Origin: Prevotellaceae bacterium
GTDB taxonomy: Bacteria > Bacteroidota > Bacteroidia > Bacteroidales > UBA932
Length of the DNA stretch: 10,022 nucleotides
NCBI GenBank assembly: GCA_031258915.1
Contig: JAIRMD010000158.1
Coordinates: 1 to 10,022 of the forward strand
Direction of reading: 5' to 3'
The position numbers and the translations under genes are program-made. Under the pieces are notes generated by a model. The model was not told the origin of the DNA. It was given only the letters and a program-made list of their open reading frames with translations, and searched no databases. This document shows, in pieces, positions 5,583 through 10,022 of the stretch. Positions within the stretch are counted from its first letter, which is position 1. The number at the start of each line of letters is the position of its first letter.

Positions 5583-5722
5583 TTTCCACCTTTGGAGAAT
5601 GTGGAACGTCTTGAAAGGACTTGAGGACTAAGAACTAAGAGCTAAGAATTGGCGTGCGCCAGCCAACTCTTAACTCTCAGCTCTTAACTCTTAACTCAAA
5701 AGTCCCTGAGTTGAATAATCCC
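5583..5722. repeat. Imperfect long inverted repeat downstream of the susD-like gene
   Basis: GGACTT (5617-5622) and AAGTCC (5700-5705) bracket two runs of related phrases: CTAAGAACTAAGAGCTAAGAA on the left and AACTCTTAACTCTCAGCTC on the right. These pair imperfectly around a central GGCGTGCGCC (5651-5660). The folded RNA would form a long hairpin just past the SusD stop codon, so it could slow or end transcription or protect the 3' end, but it lacks a clean U-run. The GGCGTGCGCC core resembles the modules at 4293 and 4337. Confidence 0.6.
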
Positions 5723-7381
5723 CTACCTCGGGTATCCCGGGTTTTGTGCGTTGGGATCGCTGGCGAAATCTTCGTTGGTTTTTATTTCGTCATCCGGTAT
5801 GGGGTAGCGCTGGTAGAAGTCGGGTATGTTGGCGCCGCTATGCTCCTCGCTTGCCCAGCGGTTTCGTTTGCTTACCAGCTCCACAAACAGGCCTGTGCGT
5901 ATCAGGTCAATGCGCCGCCACCCCTCAAAGCAGAGCTCGCGAATGCGCTCGTCCATGAGGTCTTTGATGAAGTCGCCTGCTGGGGTGGGCATTGCCGGAG
6001 CGCCGCTGCCGCCCCACGCGCGGTTTCTCACCTTCATCACGTAGGCGTTGTGGTCGCCATCGGCGCCCGTTGCGCCGGTTCTGTACAGGCACTCGGCGTA
6101 GAGCAGGTAAATATCCGACAGGCGAATGAGCGGGTGATTTTTGCCGGAATTCCACATGTTGGCAAAGTCGCCGGCTTTTTCGTCGGTGCGGTAGTCTTCC
6201 CACTTTTTGACGTGCGGCTCAAGCTCGTCGGTGGTGCCCGTCCATTCGGTTTTTGTGAGGTCGGGGGTTATGGTGTCAATTGTTGTAACCTCTTCGCCTT
6301 CGGCGTTTGTTGTTTTGCTCATTTTTGCGTAGGTGAAGTCGTAGCGCAGGTTTACGTTTTTGCGCTGGTCTCCCTCTTCCCATATCCCGCCTTCGCTGAC
6401 GGTTTTGTAGGCAAACGGCGTTGGCACCAGAAAGTCGTAGCCCGAGAAGTAGCATCCCTGCCCAAACCACGCGTCGCAGGCGCGCGAGCCGCAGTCGAAC
6501 TCCCAGTAGTTTTGGTCAGGCCAGAGGTTGCGGTACTGCAGCTCAAAGATAGACTCTGAGGTGTTTTGCTGCCAAATGTTCGGCTCCAGATCGTTGGTAA
6601 AGAGCATGGCGTAGCTGCTCACGAGGCTATAGCCGTTTTTCATCACCTCCTCAAAGCATTTCTTTGCCTCGCTGTAGTCGCGCAGGCCTGTTTCTTCCGG
6701 GGCGCACATGTAGGCTTTTCCCAGCATAGCCCACGCCGCGCCGGAGGTGGCTCGCTTGGGCTCGCTTTGCTTGGGCGGCAGGGTTTCGGTTGCCGTTTTG
6801 AAGTCGCTTATGATGTAAGTCCACACGTTTACGAGCGGCTGCCGTCCGGAGCCGAGCTCGTTGGAGCGGCTAATGTCGATGATGGGAATTTCGCCAAAGA
6901 ACATGCTGAGCTCAAACATTCCCATCGCCCGAAAGAAGCTGGCTTCACCCAGCAGCGCCTGCGTGGACGCTGTAGGCTCTACCTTTCCGAGCACGTCGAT
7001 GGCCTTGGCGGCGGTGGTTACGAGCGGCCAGCGCTTTGACCAGATGCGGGACACCTGCGGCGATTCGGGCGCCAGCAGACCGTTGTACTTGTCCAGCCCC
7101 GACTGCGATTTTTCGGAGATAAGCTGGTAGTTTCCCTGCTGGCTTTCGTCCAGGCCGATGTTAATCATGAGCCCGTCGCGCCCGCCGCGGAGGTCGCGGT
7201 AGGTGGTGTACAAGCCGTCTACCAGCGGCGCTATGTTTTTGATGTCCGAATATACCAGCTCTTCGGTCAGCGCTATTTTCGATTCCTGATTGAGGAAATC
7301 TGAGCAAGCCGTAACAGCGACGGCGGCAACGCACAGGGCGGCTACGCCCGCCGTTGCCATAGGTTTTAGTATTGTATTCAT
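5723..7381 (-). CDS. SusD/RagB-family outer-membrane glycan-binding lipoprotein
   Basis: 552 residues, usual length for the family. The N-terminus is a lipoprotein signal peptide with lipobox VTAC and acylated C26 followed by SDFL, as in most SusD proteins. Family hallmarks are visible: RDYSEAKKCFEEVMKNGYSLV (234-254, TPR-like helices), HPLIRLSDIYLLYAEC (416-431), ELCFEGWRRIDLIRTG (482-497), YPIPDDEI (526-533), and the C-terminal NPGY (547-550). SusD proteins sit on the cell surface as a lid over the SusC channel and hand oligosaccharides to it. The gene starts 34 bp after the SusC-like stop, so the two form an operon. The ATG at 7379-7381 follows an A-rich leader without a strong Shine-Dalgarno, normal for this phylum. 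The ligand is not predictable from sequence alone; the beta-mannosidase nearby hints at a mannose-containing glycan. Confidence 0.95.
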   Translation of the reverse strand: MNTILKPMATAGVAALCVAAVAVTACSDFLNQESKIALTEELVYSDIKNIAPLVDGLYTTYRDLRGGRDGLMINIGLDESQQGNYQLISEKSQSGLDKYNGLLAPESPQVSRIWSKRWPLVTTAAKAIDVLGKVEPTASTQALLGEASFFRAMGMFELSMFFGEIPIIDISRSNELGSGRQPLVNVWTYIISDFKTATETLPPKQSEPKRATSGAAWAMLGKAYMCAPEETGLRDYSEAKKCFEEVMKNGYSLVSSYAMLFTNDLEPNIWQQNTSESIFELQYRNLWPDQNYWEFDCGSRACDAWFGQGCYFSGYDFLVPTPFAYKTVSEGGIWEEGDQRKNVNLRYDFTYAKMSKTTNAEGEEVTTIDTITPDLTKTEWTGTTDELEPHVKKWEDYRTDEKAGDFANMWNSGKNHPLIRLSDIYLLYAECLYRTGATGADGDHNAYVMKVRNRAWGGSGAPAMPTPAGDFIKDLMDERIRELCFEGWRRIDLIRTGLFVELVSKRNRWASEEHSGANIPDFYQRYPIPDDEIKTNEDFASDPNAQNPGYPR

Positions 7382-7415
7382 TGTTTACTTTAGATTTATG
7401 GGTAAATACTTGAAA

Positions 7416-10022
7416 TTAGAAGCTAAGGTTTATCCCAAACACGTACATTTTTGTAGGCGGATACCAGTCGCCCATTTCGGGGTCGAATCCCTTGTAGGGC
7501 GTCAGGCAAAACAGGTTTGTGCCGGTTGCGTAGAAGCGCACGTTGCTCAAGCGTACTTTGCTGACGAGGCTGCTTGGGAGCGTGTACGACAGCGTCAGGG
7601 CGGAGAGGCGCAGGAAGGATGCGTCCTGCACGCTAAAGTCCATGTTGCTTGCCGAGTAGTGCGGGTAGTCGAATCCTGCCACCGGACGCGGGAACTCCGC
7701 CCCCGTGTTTTCCTCCGTCCACGTGTTGTTTATCAGGTCGGTGGAGGCCGCGCTGCTGCCCAAGCTGTTGATAAGCCCTTCGTAGTAGGGGCTCAGCTTT
7801 TGGGCGCCGTAGGAGTAGGAGAACACCGCGTTGAGCGCAATTCCCTTCCACGAAAAATCGGTGGAGAAACCGCCGTAAAACTTGGGATCGGTGGAGCCGA
7901 TAATCACGCGGTCGGCATCGGTTATTTCCCCGTCGTCGTTAGCGTCTACGGGGTACAGGTCGCCCGGGCTGACGCGGTTGCCGTTCCAGCGGTCAACGGG
8001 CGTTCCGTCGTCGCGGGTAAACCGCACGGGATGTCCCTGAAAGAAGATATTGCCGTCGGCATCGGTGGTAAAGTCCACCGCCTGAGCAATGCCGCCCGTT
8101 TGCAGGATGTAAATCGTGTTGCGCGATTCTCCCAGAAAGAGGTTCCCCGTTTTCTCCAGATTCCGGTCGGCGTTGATGTTGTACACCACCTCCTTGTTGC
8201 CGTACAGCTGGGTAACTTCGTTCTTGTCTGCCGAAAGGGTTGCCGTCACGTTCCACTCAAATCCGTCGGCTTTGACCACGGTGGCGTTTACCGAAAACTC
8301 TATCCCCTTGTTGGTAATAGCGCCTATGTTCTCCACAATTTCCGAAAAACCGGTGGTGGCCGGCAGCGAGTGGGTCATCAGCAGGTCTTTGTTCTTGATG
8401 TAGAAAGCATCGGCGGAGAGCTGCAGCCGTCCTTTCACGAAGTCTACATCCAGCCCAACGTTGTACTGCTGCTGCTTTTCCCACGTAACCTCTTCGTTGC
8501 CCTTTCGTCCCTGCGGCGCGTAGCTCACCTCTCCGTTGTTGACGCGGGCGTCGTAGAGGGTGCGGAAGGCAAAGTCTCCTATCTCCTGATTACCTACCAT
8601 TCCGAAGCCAGCCCGAATTTTCAGCCTGTCGAGCAGGCTCTGCTCGCCGAGCAAATTTTTAGCAACCTGCTCCTCCGTTACGTTCCACGCCGCCGAAAAG
8701 GATGGGAAAGCGCCCCACTGCTTTCCCTCTATGAACTTGGACGACCCGTCGTAGCGCAGGGTTGCGGTGAGGAGGTAGCGGTCGGCGTAGCTGTAGTTGG
8801 CGCGGGCAAGGTAGGCCAGCAGGGTGGAGGTAGAAAATTCGGAGCCAATATCGCGCTGGTCGGTTTTGTAGGAGCTGTTGAGGCGGTAGTAGGAGAAAAA
8901 GTCCGTGCCAAACCCAATGCCGGTAGCGTAGGTGTAGTTGCGGTCGTTGCGCGTGGCGCTCGTTCCCGCCAGCACGTTGATGCGGTGGCTGCCCAGCCTC
9001 TTTTCGTAGGTAATGGTGTTGTCCCACTGCAGGATGGTGCGGTGGTCGAGCGTATGCTCGGCCTGCCCGTCCTGCGAGTAGCGGATAGCCTCCTGAATAT
9101 CCTTTGGGGTGTACTTATACCGCGCCTCCTGCACGTAGTCTGTGGAGAAGGTGGTGCGGATGTTCAGCCCCTCTACGGGGTTGAGGTTGATGTAGCTGGA
9201 GGAGAGCAGGCGGTTGCGTATCCGGTCGTTTGCAATCTTTAGCGACCGGATAGGGTTAAAGCTGTTCTGGTCGTAAATGCCCTGATAGTTGAGCGTCATC
9301 AGGTTGTCGGTAGCGTCGATGGGCAGCATGGGGTTGGCGTTCCATGCCCGCTGCACGGTGGCGTCGTCCACCCGCTGGTCGCTGCTGCGGGTAAACGAGG
9401 TGTTGGTGCCCACCTTGAGCCACGACTTGATGAGCTGCTCGGCGTTGATGCGCCCCGTGTACTTGGTTTGCCCCGTACCCTTCACCAGCCCTTTCTGGTC
9501 GGAGTAGCCAAAGCTCAGGTAGTAGGCGTTTCGCTCCGAGCCTCCGGTGAAGCTCAGCAGGTGGTCTTGCTGCACGCCCGTTTGCGTTATCTCCTCCAGC
9601 CAGTCGTAGTTTTTGTTTTCGGCGTAGGACTGCCGCTCATATTTTGCAAACACGGTGCTGGTGCCGTCAATGATGTCATAAATGTAGTCATCTATGTATT
9701 CGGGGTGATTTGCGTAAGTCTCTGTGGTGCGGTACCCGTTGAGGTAGGCAAGCTGTCGGAGCTCGTACAAATCCTTTGTCCCCATTTTTGAGGGCACGTA
9801 GGCGTACTGCTGCACGCCCAGCCAGCTGTCGTAGCTCACCTTTCCTTCGCCCGCCTTCCCCTTTTTGGTGGTGATGAGCACCACGCCGTTGGAGGCGCGA
9901 GACCCGTAGAGGGCGGTAGCGGAGGCATCCTTGAGCACCTCCACCGAGGCCACGTCGTTGACGTTGATAGCGCCCCATCCGGAGGCAAAGTTATCCATCA
10001 CCAGGCCGTCCACCACGTAGAT
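7416..10022 (-). CDS. SusC-like TonB-dependent outer-membrane transporter (N-terminus beyond the right edge)
   Basis: The C-terminal 868 residues are present, and the frame is open to the right edge. The first visible residues, IYVVDGLVMDNF, belong to the plug domain, so a GTG at 10014-10016 is internal and not a start. The plug ends with VEVLKDASATALYGSRASNGVVLITTKKGKAG, a SusC/RagA hallmark. The rest is the 22-strand beta-barrel, including DANDDGEITDADRVIIGSTDPKF-like sequence (shared by this family near the C-terminus), and it ends in GINLSF, a typical outer-membrane terminal strand. The signal peptide, carboxypeptidase-D-like domain and TonB box would lie outside the window. It imports oligosaccharides using TonB energy with its SusD partner immediately downstream. 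Any promoter for the pair lies upstream, outside the window. Confidence 0.96.
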   Translation of the reverse strand: MYVVDGLVMDNFASGWGAINVNDVASVEVLKDASATALYGSRASNGVVLITTKKGKAGEGKVSYDSWLGVQQYAYVPSKMGTKDLYELRQLAYLNGYRTTETYANHPEYIDDYIYDIIDGTSTVFAKYERQSYAENKNYDWLEEITQTGVQQDHLLSFTGGSERNAYYLSFGYSDQKGLVKGTGQTKYTGRINAEQLIKSWLKVGTNTSFTRSSDQRVDDATVQRAWNANPMLPIDATDNLMTLNYQGIYDQNSFNPIRSLKIANDRIRNRLLSSSYINLNPVEGLNIRTTFSTDYVQEARYKYTPKDIQEAIRYSQDGQAEHTLDHRTILQWDNTITYEKRLGSHRINVLAGTSATRNDRNYTYATGIGFGTDFFSYYRLNSSYKTDQRDIGSEFSTSTLLAYLARANYSYADRYLLTATLRYDGSSKFIEGKQWGAFPSFSAAWNVTEEQVAKNLLGEQSLLDRLKIRAGFGMVGNQEIGDFAFRTLYDARVNNGEVSYAPQGRKGNEEVTWEKQQQYNVGLDVDFVKGRLQLSADAFYIKNKDLLMTHSLPATTGFSEIVENIGAITNKGIEFSVNATVVKADGFEWNVTATLSADKNEVTQLYGNKEVVYNINADRNLEKTGNLFLGESRNTIYILQTGGIAQAVDFTTDADGNIFFQGHPVRFTRDDGTPVDRWNGNRVSPGDLYPVDANDDGEITDADRVIIGSTDPKFYGGFSTDFSWKGIALNAVFSYSYGAQKLSPYYEGLINSLGSSAASTDLINNTWTEENTGAEFPRPVAGFDYPHYSASNMDFSVQDASFLRLSALTLSYTLPSSLVSKVRLSNVRFYATGTNLFCLTPYKGFDPEMGDWYPPTKMYVFGINLSF

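Noticed and set aside
5654..6559. 301-codon plus-strand frame over the end of the SusD-like gene
   Set aside because: Antisense shadow of the SusD-like gene that begins in simple repeats; no domain recognised.
7290..9242. 650-codon plus-strand open frame
   Set aside because: It is antisense to the SusD/SusC-like genes, with biased valine/glycine/arginine-rich translation and no domain; a shadow of the real genes.

Overview
The window comes from a member of the Bacteroidota, probably Bacteroidales. Three things point there: a SusC/SusD outer-membrane pair, an AraC-type regulator of the kind common in Bacteroides-like genomes, and promoter elements of the Bacteroidetes type (TAnnTTTG at -7, TTTG near -33). 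The intergenic spaces are full of short, low-complexity phrase repeats.

Layout. Bases 1-636 (minus) hold the first 212 codons of a type II Cas9 that runs off the left edge. Bases 637-1100 form an AT-rich control region with two plus-strand RNA units facing away from cas9. The first (about 763-977) has its own promoter and a strong hairpin terminator. It carries a CRISPR-repeat-like segment (911-925) preceded by a spacer-like segment. The second (about 1024-1096) is a well-supported tracrRNA with its own promoter and terminator. Bases 1097-1603 hold no gene, only hairpins and short repeats. Bases 1604-4177 (minus) encode a secreted GH2 beta-mannosidase. Bases 4178-4387 are repeat-filled. Bases 4388-5293 (minus) encode an AraC-family regulator, with a 9-bp repeat array (5300-5575) directly behind its start. 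After a further inverted-repeat segment come a SusD-like lipoprotein (5723-7381, minus) and a SusC-like TonB-dependent transporter (7416 to beyond 10022, minus), 34 bp apart.

How the parts work together. The SusC/SusD pair would capture and import an oligosaccharide across the outer membrane. The beta-mannosidase would release terminal beta-mannose in the periplasm, and the AraC protein may control the set. Together they look like a small polysaccharide-utilisation locus for a beta-mannoside-containing glycan, although the exact substrate cannot be read from the sequence.

The most interesting point lies between cas9 and the tracrRNA. The spacer-like segment (887-910) of the first RNA matches, apart from one extra base, a site 71-94 bp upstream of the cas9 start codon. 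It ends exactly where a repeat that can pair with the tracrRNA begins. This looks like a built-in guide that directs Cas9 to its own promoter. It resembles tracr-L of Streptococcus pyogenes or scaRNA of Francisella, but sits in a Bacteroidota (probably II-C) locus and has a different architecture. This is inference from sequence and has not been tested.
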